A stretch of DNA of 64,000 bases from Luteimonas marina (GTDB lineage Bacteria > Pseudomonadota > Gammaproteobacteria > Xanthomonadales > Xanthomonadaceae). Positions 12,285-22,389 of this stretch are shown piece after piece. Below the pieces are notes generated by a model. The model ran no database searches, had not been told where the DNA came from, and worked only from the letters and a program-made list of their open reading frames with translations. The stretch is from positions 1 through 64,000 of the forward strand of contig NZ_VOHK01000007.1 in the NCBI RefSeq assembly GCF_007859325.1, given 5' to 3'. The position numbers were made by a program, and so were the translations under genes. Position 1 is the stretch's first letter; each line of letters opens with the position of its first letter.

Positions 12285-12320
12285 ACTTTCCGCCCGCTCC
12301 GTCGAGGTCCTGTTCCGTCC

Positions 12321-13319
12321 ATGCCGCAGGCAGCGCCCTGGTTGAGCGTGCTGGTGCCGTTCCACGACGTGGAGCGGTATCTCGAGGCCTGCGTGCGTTC
12401 GGTGCTGGCCCAGGGCGAGGCCGGGATGGAAGTCGTCCTGCTCGACGACGCATCCACCGACGGCAGCGCCGCGATCGCCGAAGCGCTGCGCGGGGATGCG
12501 CCGACGGTCGTGCGCGCGATCGCGCATGACCGCAACCGCGGCATCTCCGCGGCGCGCAACAGCCTGCTGCAGGCGGCGCGCGGGACGTACGTGTGGTTCG
12601 TCGATTCGGACGACCTGCTGCTCCCGGGCAGCCTGCGCCGGCTGCGCGACGTGGTCGATGCCGGTTCCCCCGACCTCGTGCTGTGCGATTTCCGGTACGT
12701 CCGGGACGACTTCGGGCTCAAGCACCGGTTGCGCGGCGAACGGCATGCCCACACCTTCGACGGACCGTCGCTGCGCGTGCTGCACGACCGCAACGTGCTG
12801 GTGGCAGGGCTGTTGTCGAAGCGGCAACTGCATGTCTGGTCGAAGGTGGCCAAGCGCGAGGCCTGGCAGCGGGCGGCATTCCCCCAGGGGCGTTACTTCG
12901 AGGATGTGGCGGTGGTGCCCGCCCTGCTTGAAGGCGTGCGAAGCTGGATCCACGTGCCCGAGCCCTGGGTGGGATACCGCCAGCGGGCCGGCAGCATCAT
13001 GGCCAGCCAGTCGCCGCGGAAACTGCTTGACCTGCTGCGTGCGAACCGCGACCTGCGCGCCGGTCTCCTGGCGCTGCCCGGCGGCCTCGACGAACGCGCG
13101 CGGTTCTCGCTCGACTACTTCTGCCTGCGGACCTTCGCCTGGATCGCGCGCAAGTCGCGGGCCTCCCGCGACCCGGAACTCGATGCGGCCTGCCGCGGGG
13201 AACTTGCGGCGATGTTCCCGCGGGGCGTCGCAGGCGTGCTGGCCGCGTGCCGCAGGCGCGGCTGGTTGCTGCGCGCATGGAGGCTCGGGGACAGCCTGCG
13301 GCGGGCAGGGTGGCGGTGA
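12321..13319 (+). CDS. Family 2 glycosyltransferase (copy 2)
   Basis: 332-aa paralogue of the preceding gene. It shows LSVLVPFHDVERYLEACV, LLDDASTDGS, NRGISAARNSLL, the VDSDDLLLPG metal site, FGLKHRLRG, W.KVAKREAW and DYFCLRTFAWIARKS. It lacks the C-terminal extension of copy 1. No membrane segment is seen, so it is likely a peripheral cytoplasmic enzyme. The substrate cannot be read from sequence. It converges on the GT9 gene with only 3 bp between the stops. Confidence 0.88.
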   Translation: MPQAAPWLSVLVPFHDVERYLEACVRSVLAQGEAGMEVVLLDDASTDGSAAIAEALRGDAPTVVRAIAHDRNRGISAARNSLLQAARGTYVWFVDSDDLLLPGSLRRLRDVVDAGSPDLVLCDFRYVRDDFGLKHRLRGERHAHTFDGPSLRVLHDRNVLVAGLLSKRQLHVWSKVAKREAWQRAAFPQGRYFEDVAVVPALLEGVRSWIHVPEPWVGYRQRAGSIMASQSPRKLLDLLRANRDLRAGLLALPGGLDERARFSLDYFCLRTFAWIARKSRASRDPELDAACRGELAAMFPRGVAGVLAACRRRGWLLRAWRLGDSLRRAGWR

Positions 13320-13322
13320 CCG

Positions 13323-14387
13323 TCAGGACGGCGGCGATCCGTCGCCGTTGCCGCGGGACAGCGACCGCCATGCGTCGACGGTGGCGTCGACGGCGATGTC
13401 CGAGACGCGGCTGTCGGCACCGTTGTCGCCGCCGAGCACCACGATCCGCCCGGGTCCGATCGGCCGCCATTTCGACGGCGGCGCGGCACCGAACATCACC
13501 AGCAGCGGACAGCCGAGCGCAGCCGCGGCGTGCGCGGGGCCGGTGTCGACCGACACCATGCTGTGCGCGCGTTCGATGAGCGCGAGCAGGCGCGGGATCG
13601 GCAGGTCATTGGCGCCGTTGAACACCTGCGGGTGACCGCCTGCGGCGGCGCGGATGTCCTCGAGCAGCGGATGCTCGGGCGGCGAGCCGCACAGCACCAC
13701 CCTCGCGTCGGGCATGTCGGCGAGGGCTGCTTGCGCCACCGCGGCCCAGTTGCCGGCATCCCAGTGCTTCGGATGGTCGGCGGTCATCAGCTTGCCGCGC
13801 TTGTGGGTGCGCTTGTTGCCCGGCTGCAGCAGCACGAGGGGCCCGTGCAGGCCGGCCGCTTCCAGCCACGCGGCCAGGTCCGCGCGGTCGCCGTCGCCGA
13901 CGACGAGGCGCGGGTAGCGCAGGCCGGAAACCTCGACCTCGACCGTGGGGTAGCGATGCGCCGGATCGCGTTGCCCGAGCGCGAGCCAGCGGTCGGGCCA
14001 CAACACCGGTGCGTTCTCGCCCGCGGGATCGCGCGCGACGATGTCGTCGGGATGCACGCCGCCACGCGCCAGCAGCGCGCGCATGTCCGGGTCGATGTCG
14101 CCGAGGTAGACCGGGCCGCGCCCGCGGCCGCGCAGCCAGCGCACCAGGCGCCACTGGCTCGGGCACAGCAGGTAGGGCGTCTTGCGGCTGGTCACCATCT
14201 GCAGGTGGCCGAGCGTGGGTTCGCGCGCCATCAGCGGCGGCGTCCAGCCGCCGGAACCGACCACGTCCACCGGACTGGCGTAGCGCGCGGACACCACCCG
14301 CATCAGCGTGGTCAGCATCACCATGTCGCCGAACGCGCCGCAGCGGACGATCAGGGGACGGGCGGGTGTCGGTGCGACTGGAGGCAT
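13323..14387 (-). CDS. Family 9 (heptosyltransferase-type) glycosyltransferase
   Basis: 354-aa GT-B enzyme resembling ADP-heptose:LPS heptosyltransferases. The N-terminus has LIVRCGAFGDMVMLTTL, the GT9 GD.... pattern. The C-terminal donor site has VLLQPGNKR, VVLCGSPPEHPL, the SVDTGPAHAAAALGCPLLVMFG block typical of GT9, and PSKWRP. The start is set at the ATG where this homology begins; the frame stays open far upstream, antisense to the next gene, but reads as nonsense. It diverges from the CDP-glycerol-type transferase gene. Confidence 0.87.
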   Translation of the reverse strand: MPPVAPTPARPLIVRCGAFGDMVMLTTLMRVVSARYASPVDVVGSGGWTPPLMAREPTLGHLQMVTSRKTPYLLCPSQWRLVRWLRGRGRGPVYLGDIDPDMRALLARGGVHPDDIVARDPAGENAPVLWPDRWLALGQRDPAHRYPTVEVEVSGLRYPRLVVGDGDRADLAAWLEAAGLHGPLVLLQPGNKRTHKRGKLMTADHPKHWDAGNWAAVAQAALADMPDARVVLCGSPPEHPLLEDIRAAAGGHPQVFNGANDLPIPRLLALIERAHSMVSVDTGPAHAAAALGCPLLVMFGAAPPSKWRPIGPGRIVVLGGDNGADSRVSDIAVDATVDAWRSLSRGNGDGSPPS

Positions 14388-14579
14388 GGCAGGGCCTGGA
14401 TCTCTGTTCCGGGAATGCCTGTTCGTCCTTGCGGACCGGCACTGCGTTCCCCATGGTACAGGGCGCAAGCGCAAGGACATCGCGCGCCGCGACGGCTTGC
14501 AGGCCGTGCCGGGCGGGGCTTCATTTCCCGGCGATGCCCGGTTCCCTAGAATCGCCGCCGAAGCAACCAGGAGCCCTCC

Positions 14580-15641
14580 GTGTCCGACATTCTGCTGGCC
14601 GCGCGGGAACGCTACGCGCTTCCGATCATCGAGCCGCTGGTGGAGGCCCTGCTCGCCGCCGGCCACGACGTGCACGGCTGGTTCGACGGCCCGCTGGCGG
14701 CGGCCGGCTGCGCCTTGCCCGCGCCGGCGAGCATGTGGGACACGCGGGGCGCGGTCGCGCTGCGCCCCGACGCGGTGCTGTGCGCGATGGACTGGATCCC
14801 GCCGTTCTTCGGCGGTGCGAAGGTGCAGCTGTTCCACGGCTTCAACACCAGCAAGCATTCCGACCGGCGCGGGCATTTCCGCATCCGCGGCCTGTTCGAC
14901 CTGTACTGCACGCAGGGGCCCGCAACCACTGCGCCGTTCCGCGCGCTGGCGGATCGGATGGGGCATTTCAAGGTGGTGGAAACCGGATGGTCGAAACTCG
15001 ACCCGCTGTTCCGCGACGACGGAGGTGCGTCGGCGCGCATGCGGGAGCGGGCGGAAGGGCGGCCGGTGGCGATGTTCGCGTCGACGTTCACCGAGCGCGT
15101 CAGCGCCGCGCCGCACCTGCATGAGGCGATCCGCGCCGACATCGAGCGTGGCGAACGCTACTGGCTGCTGACGCTGCACCCGAAGTGCGATTCGTCGTTG
15201 TTCGACCGGTACCGTGCGCTGGCGGGTGCCAACGCCGCGTTCGTCGAGCCCGAACAGATCGTCGTCGCGCAGCGCGCGGCCGACGTGCTGGTGTCGGATA
15301 CCACGTCGGTGGTGCCGGAGTTCTCCGTGCAGCGCAAGCCGGTGGTGACGTTCCGGCATCGGCGGCCGGAGCCGTGGATGATCGATTTCGACGATTCTGC
15401 ACAACTGCCGGACATGCTGCGCGCCGCCCTGTCGCCGACCGCCGAACGGCTCGCGGCGATCCACGCCCACGCCGACGACATCCATCCCTGGCGGGATGGC
15501 CGGTCATCGGCGCGTGTGGTGCAGGCAGTCGAGGACCTGGTGGCGGGGCGACTGGGATCGCTGGCGCCCAAGCCTTTCACCACGCGTCTGCGTGGCCTGC
15601 AGCTCCGCCAGCGGCTGGGGTATTGGGGCCCGGCGGCATAG
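14580..15641 (+). CDS. CDP-glycerol glycerophosphotransferase family (TagB/SpsB-like) protein
   Basis: 353-aa protein that fits the CDP-glycerol:poly(glycerophosphate) transferase family (PF04464). Diagnostic parts are the FHGFNTSKHSDRRGHFRIRGLFD stretch near residue 85–105, then TGWSKLDPLF, LTLHPKCD, and ADVLVSDTTSVVPEF.V..KPVVTFRH. In Gram-negatives such enzymes usually act on surface polymers; the true donor is unknown. The start is GTG at 14580 with AGGAG 6 nt upstream. It belongs with the neighbouring GT2 and GT9 genes. Confidence 0.82.
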   Translation: MSDILLAARERYALPIIEPLVEALLAAGHDVHGWFDGPLAAAGCALPAPASMWDTRGAVALRPDAVLCAMDWIPPFFGGAKVQLFHGFNTSKHSDRRGHFRIRGLFDLYCTQGPATTAPFRALADRMGHFKVVETGWSKLDPLFRDDGGASARMRERAEGRPVAMFASTFTERVSAAPHLHEAIRADIERGERYWLLTLHPKCDSSLFDRYRALAGANAAFVEPEQIVVAQRAADVLVSDTTSVVPEFSVQRKPVVTFRHRRPEPWMIDFDDSAQLPDMLRAALSPTAERLAAIHAHADDIHPWRDGRSSARVVQAVEDLVAGRLGSLAPKPFTTRLRGLQLRQRLGYWGPAA

Positions 15642-15663
15642 CGACGCGGGCTTGCGCGGCGCG

Positions 15664-17175
15664 TCACCAGCGCAGGGGCCGCCGGGACAGTTCATGCGCC
15701 AGCGTGTCGTGCAGGCGTCGTGCCTCGGCCTCCGGCAGGTAGCGCATGCGCAGCGGCGGCGACATCGCGCCGGCGCCGGCGGTGTCGAGCCACAGCGAGG
15801 CCATGCCGAAGCGGCGGTCCAGCGGCGACTGCCGCAGCTGCAGCGCCTGCAGCTTGTCGATTTCGGCGAAGCGCCAGTGCCGCGACCACCAGCCTTCGCG
15901 CACCGCGACGAGTTTTGCGTCGACGCGGTAGCCGGACAGGCGCGCATGCCGCGTCGCCAGCAGCCAGCCCCAGGGCAGCCACAGCAGGCCGAGCAGGCCC
16001 CAGGGGCCGAGGTACCAGCACAGGCCGGCGGCCAGCAGCGCGGCGAACACCGCGTCGCCGACCAGCAGCCGCTGCCAGGCGCGCGGATGCAGCGGCCGCC
16101 AGTCCGCGGGCGGCCAGTCGGCGCCGTCGAGCAGGTGGCGCAGCAGCGCATCGCAGGCGTCGGGCGTCGCGATCGGCGCGAGTTCGGGAGGATCGCGCTG
16201 CGCTTGTTCGCCGTCGCCGACCTGCGAACCGGCAGTGTCGATGCCCAGCGAGCGGCGGCCGAACAGCCGGTGCAGGATGCCTTCGCGCAGCGTCCAGGCC
16301 TGGATGCGCCGGCGCGACACGCTGCTGCGCACGCGCGCCAGCAGGCCGCGTTCGACCGTCAGTCGGCGGCCGTGCTCGCGCAGTTCGAAGCCGTGGTAGC
16401 GCGTCAGCGCCAGCAGCACCGAGAACGCGCGCACCAGCGCCAGCGCCAGCAGCACGACGCCCGCGACCGCGAGCGCGGTCGACGACCAACTGCCGTTGAA
16501 ATGCTCGGCATAGCCGAAGACCTCGCGCCGGGCGAGGTTGAAGGCGGGCTTGTAGGCGTCCTCGGGCAGGACCTGCCAGGACAGCGCGAACGCGGCGCCG
16601 ACCACGATCATGCCGCGATTGGAGATCAGCCCCAGGCGCACGATCTCGGCCGTCGACAGCGCCAGCAGGGGTTCGCCCGCGTCCGTCGCGTCGGCATCGA
16701 CGACGTCGGCGCCGCGTCCGCGATGGCGGATCAGCCGCTCCAGCGCCAGCGCGTCGTCGAGCCTGAGCACGCGCATCTGCGCTTCCGGTTTCGTGCCGCC
16801 GGCGGACTCGAGCTTCACCTCGGCCACGCCGAACAGGCGGTGCAACAGGGTCTGTCGCAGCTCGACGTTGTGGATGCGCGAGAACGGCACCTGGCGCAGG
16901 CTGCGCTCGAGCAGGCCGCTGCGGATGAACAGGCTGTCGCCGTCGGCGCGGTAGCGATAGGTGAAGTAGCGCCAGACCGACACCAGCGCCAGCACCACCA
17001 CCGCCACGCCTGCGACGACGAGCTGGTAGTTCTCCTCGCGCCGGCCGCCGTAGACCAGCAGCACCGCCAGCGGCAGCAGGAACTGCCGCAGCGAGCCGAT
17101 CAGCACGAACAGCCACGACCACGGATGCAGCCGGCGTTCCCCGGCGGCGGGCGGCGGCTCAGGCGTCGTCGTCAT
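15664..17175 (-). CDS. Bacterial PH-domain (bPH_2) membrane protein, YdbT-like
   Basis: 503-aa inner-membrane protein with paired N-terminal helices (about residues 18–70) and further pairs near 180–260 and 355–390. Each pair is followed by a bPH_2 (DUF304) module: YRADGDSLFIRSGLL...V.FSRIHNVEL.QTLLHRLFGVAEVKLESAGG, then a second (RVRSSVSRRRIQAWTLREG..HRLFG) and a third (DKLQALQLRQSPLDRRFGMASLWLDTAG). This is the three-module YdbT layout. The function is unknown; YdbS/YdbT pairs are membrane proteins of the envelope. Its start overlaps the end of the YdbS-like gene by 17 bp. Confidence 0.9.
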   Translation of the reverse strand: MTTTPEPPPAAGERRLHPWSWLFVLIGSLRQFLLPLAVLLVYGGRREENYQLVVAGVAVVVLALVSVWRYFTYRYRADGDSLFIRSGLLERSLRQVPFSRIHNVELRQTLLHRLFGVAEVKLESAGGTKPEAQMRVLRLDDALALERLIRHRGRGADVVDADATDAGEPLLALSTAEIVRLGLISNRGMIVVGAAFALSWQVLPEDAYKPAFNLARREVFGYAEHFNGSWSSTALAVAGVVLLALALVRAFSVLLALTRYHGFELREHGRRLTVERGLLARVRSSVSRRRIQAWTLREGILHRLFGRRSLGIDTAGSQVGDGEQAQRDPPELAPIATPDACDALLRHLLDGADWPPADWRPLHPRAWQRLLVGDAVFAALLAAGLCWYLGPWGLLGLLWLPWGWLLATRHARLSGYRVDAKLVAVREGWWSRHWRFAEIDKLQALQLRQSPLDRRFGMASLWLDTAGAGAMSPPLRMRYLPEAEARRLHDTLAHELSRRPLRW

Positions 17176-17692
17176 CGGTCTCGATCCAGCGCGCGAGGCG
17201 GTCGCGCAGCCATTCCGCGTCCTCGGCCCCGAGTCCGGCGGTCGACACCGCGTTGTGGCGCGTGCCGGCGGTGTGGATCACCAGGGTCGCCAGGCCGAAG
17301 CGCCGCTCGATCGGCCCGCGCTGCAGGTCGAGGTGCTGCACGCGCGATTTCGGCACGAAGGTTTCCTGCTGCCACAGCCGGCCGCGGCGCAGCGCGTAGC
17401 CGTCGCCGTCCAGACGCCAGCGCGTGCAGGCGTACTGCCGGTACGCCAGCCACACACCCCAGCCCGGCAGCAGCACCAGCACCGCCAGCGCCAGCGGCAG
17501 GGCCAGCGGCGTATCGCGCAGCAGCAGCCCGATCGGGACCAGCAGGCCCAGCGCCAGCAGGCCGAGGCCGAAGACGTTGCCGAGCACGAACAGGCGCCGC
17601 GCGCGCGGCGGCAGCGGCTGCCAGCCTTCCGGTGGCGCGGCGGGCGCGTCGCCCTGCGGCGGGAGGCCGGACGGGGAGTCGGTGTCGCTCAT
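17159..17692 (-). CDS. Bacterial PH-domain (bPH_2) membrane protein, YdbS-like
   Basis: 177-aa partner of the YdbT-like protein. Two membrane helices (about residues 35–80) precede a single bPH_2 module (WRLDGDGYALRRG...P.SRVQHLDLQRGPIERRFGLATLVIHTAGTRHN). The start ATG overlaps the stop of the acyltransferase gene (ATGA), implying translational coupling. The frame is open far upstream but runs antisense through dtd, so the ATG at 17692 is used. Confidence 0.9.
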   Translation of the reverse strand: MSDTDSPSGLPPQGDAPAAPPEGWQPLPPRARRLFVLGNVFGLGLLALGLLVPIGLLLRDTPLALPLALAVLVLLPGWGVWLAYRQYACTRWRLDGDGYALRRGRLWQQETFVPKSRVQHLDLQRGPIERRFGLATLVIHTAGTRHNAVSTAGLGAEDAEWLRDRLARWIETDDDDA

Positions 17693-18606
17693 CGACGCTC
17701 CAGGTCTGCGTAGGGATTGGCCTCGTCGCTGCCGGGCGGCCGCGCCTTGAAGCGCTTGTAGGTCCACTGGTACTGCGCGGGATCGCGCCGGGCGATGCGT
17801 TCGACATCGGCGTTGAGGGCGGCGGTGGCGACCTTCGGGTCGGCCGAGTCGATACCGGGCGAGGCGGCTTCGATGCGCAGCGCGTAGGCCCCGGACCCGA
17901 TCCGCTCGCACCAGGCGAACAGCACCGTCGCCCCGCTGCGCGCGGCCAGGCGGCCGAGCAGGGTCATGGTCGAGGCCTGCACGCCGAAGAACGGCGCGAA
18001 CTCGCCGTCGCCGCCCTTGGGCTGCTGGTCGGGCAGGATGCCGACCACGCCGCCGGCCTGCAGTTGCTTGTACAGCTGGCGCACGCCGGCGCCCTCGGCG
18101 CGCACCTGGGTGACGCGATCGGCGTCGGCATCGGCGCGCACCAGGCGCAGGAAAGCCTCGCCGATGGCGGACTCGGGGGGCTTGTACAGGATCGCCAGCG
18201 GCGTCTTCGCCGCCAGCCACTGATTGAGCAGCTCCCAGTTGCCGAAATGGGGCGCGGCGACGATCAGCCCGCGTCCGGCGGCGAGCGCGGCGTCGAACAG
18301 GCCATCGCCGTGGGTTTCGCGGATCAGCGCCAGGTTCTCCGCGTGCGGGCGCGTCCACAGCCGCAGGGTTTCCAGCGTCTGCAGGCCGGTCGTGCGCAGC
18401 ACCGCGCGACGCCATTGCTCGCGCTGGCCCGGCAGCAGGTCCGGATAGGCGAGCTCGAGGTTGCGCAGCGCGACCCCGCTTTCCCGCGCGCCGGTGCGCA
18501 GCGAGACCCAGGCCAGCGCATCGCCGAGCCGGCGCAGGGCCGGCCACGGCAGCCGCCCGATGGCGGCGGCGAGCGCGTAGAGCAGGCGGGCGAGGAGGTC
18601 GGTCAT
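17689..18606 (-). CDS. LpxL/HtrB-type lysophospholipid/lipid A acyltransferase
   Basis: 305-aa inner-membrane acyltransferase that adds a secondary acyl chain to lipid A (or acts on a lyso-phospholipid). It starts with a membrane anchor and contains the catalytic HFGNWE (HX4E) motif near residue 120. The usual PDQQPK.GDGEFAPFFGV.A loop comes later, and YQWTYKRFKARP lies near the C-terminus. Length is typical of the family. Which acyl donor or position it uses cannot be told. It heads a coupled operon with the two PH-domain genes. An inverted repeat fills the gap to dtd. Confidence 0.9.
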   Translation of the reverse strand: MTDLLARLLYALAAAIGRLPWPALRRLGDALAWVSLRTGARESGVALRNLELAYPDLLPGQREQWRRAVLRTTGLQTLETLRLWTRPHAENLALIRETHGDGLFDAALAAGRGLIVAAPHFGNWELLNQWLAAKTPLAILYKPPESAIGEAFLRLVRADADADRVTQVRAEGAGVRQLYKQLQAGGVVGILPDQQPKGGDGEFAPFFGVQASTMTLLGRLAARSGATVLFAWCERIGSGAYALRIEAASPGIDSADPKVATAALNADVERIARRDPAQYQWTYKRFKARPPGSDEANPYADLERR

Positions 18607-18702
18607 GCGGGGGAGTGTAGCGAGGCCGGAATGTCGGCAGCGGTGCGGGGAACCTCGCGAGGCGGGCGTGCACCGTGGCTCCGGACGCGGGGTGCCCCAC
18701 TG

Positions 18703-18785
18703 TTGTCATCCCGAACGCAGTGAGGGATCTGCTTTCACCTGCCGCGGGTCGAGAAGCAGATCCCTCACTGCGTTCGGGATGACAA
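18703..18785. repeat. Inverted repeat TTGTCATCCCGAACGCAGTGA family
   Basis: Near-perfect long palindrome: TTGTCATCCCGAACGCAGTG at left, CACTGCGTTCGGGATGACAA at right, with AGATCCCTC/GAGGGATCT continuing the stem. It lies between divergent genes, so it is not simply a terminator. Confidence 0.8.
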
Positions 18786-18829
18786 AGCCTTAGGCTTCCC
18801 CGGTCCCTGATGCCCCGATTCCTACGCCG

Positions 18830-19270
18830 ATGCTCTCCCTCATCCAGCGCGTCACCGAAGCCAGCGTCTCCGTCGACGGCGAAGCCGTCGGCCGCATCGG
18901 CCCCGGCCTGCTGGCGCTGGTGGGCGTGGAGCCGGGCGACGGCGAGTCGCAGGTGGCGCGGATGGCCGAGCGCCTGCTCGGCTACCGGGTCTTCGCCGAT
19001 GCCCAGGGGCGCATGAACCGCTCGCTGGCCGACACCGGTGGCGGCCTGCTGCTGGTCAGCCAGTTCACCCTGGCCGCCGACACCCGCTCGGGGATGCGGC
19101 CGGGCTTCAGCACCGCCGCGGCCCCGGACGAGGCCGAGCGGGTCTTCGCCCGACTGCTGGCTGAATGCCGGTCGCGGCACCCGGCGCCGGTGGAAACCGG
19201 CCGGTTCGGGGCGCACATGGTCGTCGCCCTGGTCAACGACGGGCCGGTGACCTTCCTCCTCAGGGCCTGA
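18830..19270 (+). CDS. dtd: D-aminoacyl-tRNA deacylase
   Basis: 146-aa homodimeric proofreading enzyme that hydrolyses D-aminoacyl-tRNA. The start [23 protein letters not shown] is the family N-terminus. [13 protein letters not shown] holds the catalytic SQFTL motif, and the C-terminal NDGPVTFLL matches the NxGPxT motif, with Asp in the variable position. Full length. It is transcribed toward rpoD, with about 205 bp between them. Confidence 0.96.
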   Translation: MLSLIQRVTEASVSVDGEAVGRIGPGLLALVGVEPGDGESQVARMAERLLGYRVFADAQGRMNRSLADTGGGLLLVSQFTLAADTRSGMRPGFSTAAAPDEAERVFARLLAECRSRHPAPVETGRFGAHMVVALVNDGPVTFLLRA

Positions 19271-19436
19271 TTTCCCCCCGCCGGACGGCCCGGAATGTCC
19301 GGCGGGGGCCGGAAATGCCGATGGATCGGCCGGGGTGGCTGGAAACCGGCGATTCCGGGCCCATATCGTCGCCAGCCGGGCCGTTCCAGGTCCCGGTCGC
19401 GTCCCTTCCGCGCAGGAACCCCGTCCGGCGGAATGG

Positions 19437-19442
19437 TATAAT
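19437..19442 (+). promoter_or_regulatory. Candidate -10 element of rpoD
   Basis: Perfect TATAAT 33 bp upstream of the rpoD ATG, in a GC-rich setting. The sequence 17 bp upstream (AGGAAC) does not match a -35 hexamer, so this may be an activated or extended promoter. It implies a very short leader. Confidence 0.5.
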
Positions 19443-19475
19443 TACGGGTTCACTTTTCTCCCCGGTGCGCGCCAC

Positions 19476-21338
<1,863 letters not shown>

Positions 21339-21362
21339 CGCCCGGCCGCATGCGCCGGAAAC

Positions 21363-21390
21363 GAAAAGCCCCGCCTCGGCGGGGCTTTTC
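21363..21390 (+). terminator. Rho-independent terminator of rpoD
   Basis: GAAAAGCCCCGCC / GGCGGGGCTTTTC: a perfect GC stem with A-run and T-run on either side, so it can work in both directions, for rpoD and for the convergent NTF2-like gene ending at 21412. Confidence 0.9.
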
Positions 21391-21411
21391 CGTCGCGGAC
21401 AGCGCCCGGCC

Positions 21412-21780
21412 TCAGGTGTCGTAGAAGAACTGCTCGCGGACGATCCTGCCGTCGCGTACCTGGTAGACGCAAAGTTCGTCCATCGCCATGCGGCCGCGGC
21501 CCTTGAAGGTGACGTCCATCGACATCGGCAGCGCGAACCAGTTGCCGGCGACGATCGGCTCGCCGACGCTGCCGCCGTGCATCTCCTCGATGCCTTCCTC
21601 CCAGGCCGCGCCCTTGCGTCGGATCGCATCCAGCCCCTTGGCGTTGCCCAGCGGGCCTTCGGCGGTTGTCGGCATCTCGATGTTCTCGGCGTCTTCGGCG
21701 AACAGTTCGTCGTAGGCCTGCTCGAAGTTCCCGGCGCGGCACAGTTCGACCAGCCGGTCTGCGATCTGCTGCGTGTTCAT
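21412..21780 (-). CDS. SnoaL/NTF2-like protein
   Basis: 122-aa protein with the small cone-shaped NTF2-like fold: helices [35 protein letters not shown], then β-strands ending [21 protein letters not shown]. Such proteins are often small-molecule-binding or isomerase-like; no catalytic residues can be assigned. The ATG at 21780 has GGAGGAG upstream. It shares a bidirectional terminator with rpoD and lies next to a tRNA gene. Confidence 0.8.
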   Translation of the reverse strand: MNTQQIADRLVELCRAGNFEQAYDELFAEDAENIEMPTTAEGPLGNAKGLDAIRRKGAAWEEGIEEMHGGSVGEPIVAGNWFALPMSMDVTFKGRGRMAMDELCVYQVRDGRIVREQFFYDT

Positions 21781-21865
21781 GCTGCTCCTCCGGATCGGGC
21801 GTGGTCCCGCAGCATATGCCGGGCCCGTTTCGTTCCCGTGACGCACGCTAGAATTCCCCTGCTGC

Positions 21866-21938
21866 GGGCCTATAGCTCAACGGTTAGAGCAGAGGACTCA
21901 TAATCCTTTGGTTCCAGGTTCGAATCCTGGTGGGCCCA
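21866..21938 (+). tRNA. tRNA-Ile2 (anticodon CAT, lysidine-modified)
   Basis: The 73-nt cloverleaf folds with acceptor GGGCCTA/TGGGCCC, D-stem GCTC/GAGC, anticodon stem GAGGA/TCCTT with loop CTCATAA, and T-arm CCAGG/CCTGG with loop TTCGAAT. The anticodon is CAT. C4–G69 and C5–G68 in the acceptor, with the CTCATAA loop, are the features read by TilS, so this is read as tRNA-Ile2 (AUA decoding) rather than elongator tRNA-Met. The 3' CCA is not encoded (A73 is followed by GAT). Confidence 0.9.
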
Positions 21939-22179
21939 GATCTATCGTCCCCGATACTGCTCGCATGTGCGCGGTCCAATGATGGTTGGCCGTTTCGGTC
22001 AAACCCCGATGGACGTCCACAAGTCTGGCCGGCGGGCGGACGGTCTGGAGTCGGACGGCAATGGGTGCGAACGTCGACGCGCCCGGGCGCGCGCCGGCCT
22101 GCGAGGCCTTTGCAGGCATGGTGGCGTGAGTAGCGCTGATGGTTGTGCTTTGCAGCATGGAATTCCGCAGCCGGAAGTC

Positions 22180-22208
22180 TTGTAATCAGACCTTGTGCTG
22201 TCTATGGT
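22180..22208 (+). promoter_or_regulatory. Candidate sigma-70 promoter of the rightward sugar operon
   Basis: TTGTAA (22180–22185), 17-bp spacer, TATGGT (22203–22208). The -10 ends on the first base of the operator, so a bound repressor would cover the start site. Confidence 0.5.
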
Positions 22209-22221
22209 GCAATCGATTGTA
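22208..22221 (+). promoter_or_regulatory. LacI-family operator (site 1)
   Basis: TGCAATCGATTGTA, one mismatch from a perfect palindrome with the central CG typical of LacI-family sites. It is the same sequence as the palindrome next to the lacI gene at 33985–34000 except for one base. Confidence 0.75.
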
Positions 22222-22389
22222 TTCGGGCAAATCCTGAAGTTTCATGCCGGTTGGGAGGCCGGGATGGATGGGCAGCTATTCGATCAAGCCGACGCATCGC
22301 ATCCGTGGCCGAAGTGCCTCCCGCGGCAGGGGCGATGCCTCGAAGGATTCGTCTGAGCAAGCTTCCTGCGGCGGTCCGGGGAAGCCGGG

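Larger units (their letters stand above)
21939..22389. other. 451-bp gap without a gene, holding the sugar operon promoter
   Basis: I see no supportable coding region. Its composition is less GC-rich than the flanks. It contains the promoter and LacI-type operator listed separately (22180–22221) and a leader of about 170 bp before the first gene. No integrase, attachment repeat or second tRNA copy is visible. Confidence 0.6.

Noticed and set aside
15496-18723. 1075-codon plus-strand frame opposite the PH-domain and acyltransferase genes
   Set aside because: Low-complexity Arg/Gln/Ala translation without motifs; the minus-strand genes have clear domains and coupled starts.
21918-22389. Attachment site at the tRNA 3' end
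   Set aside because: I found no second copy of the tRNA 3' end and no integrase in the window.
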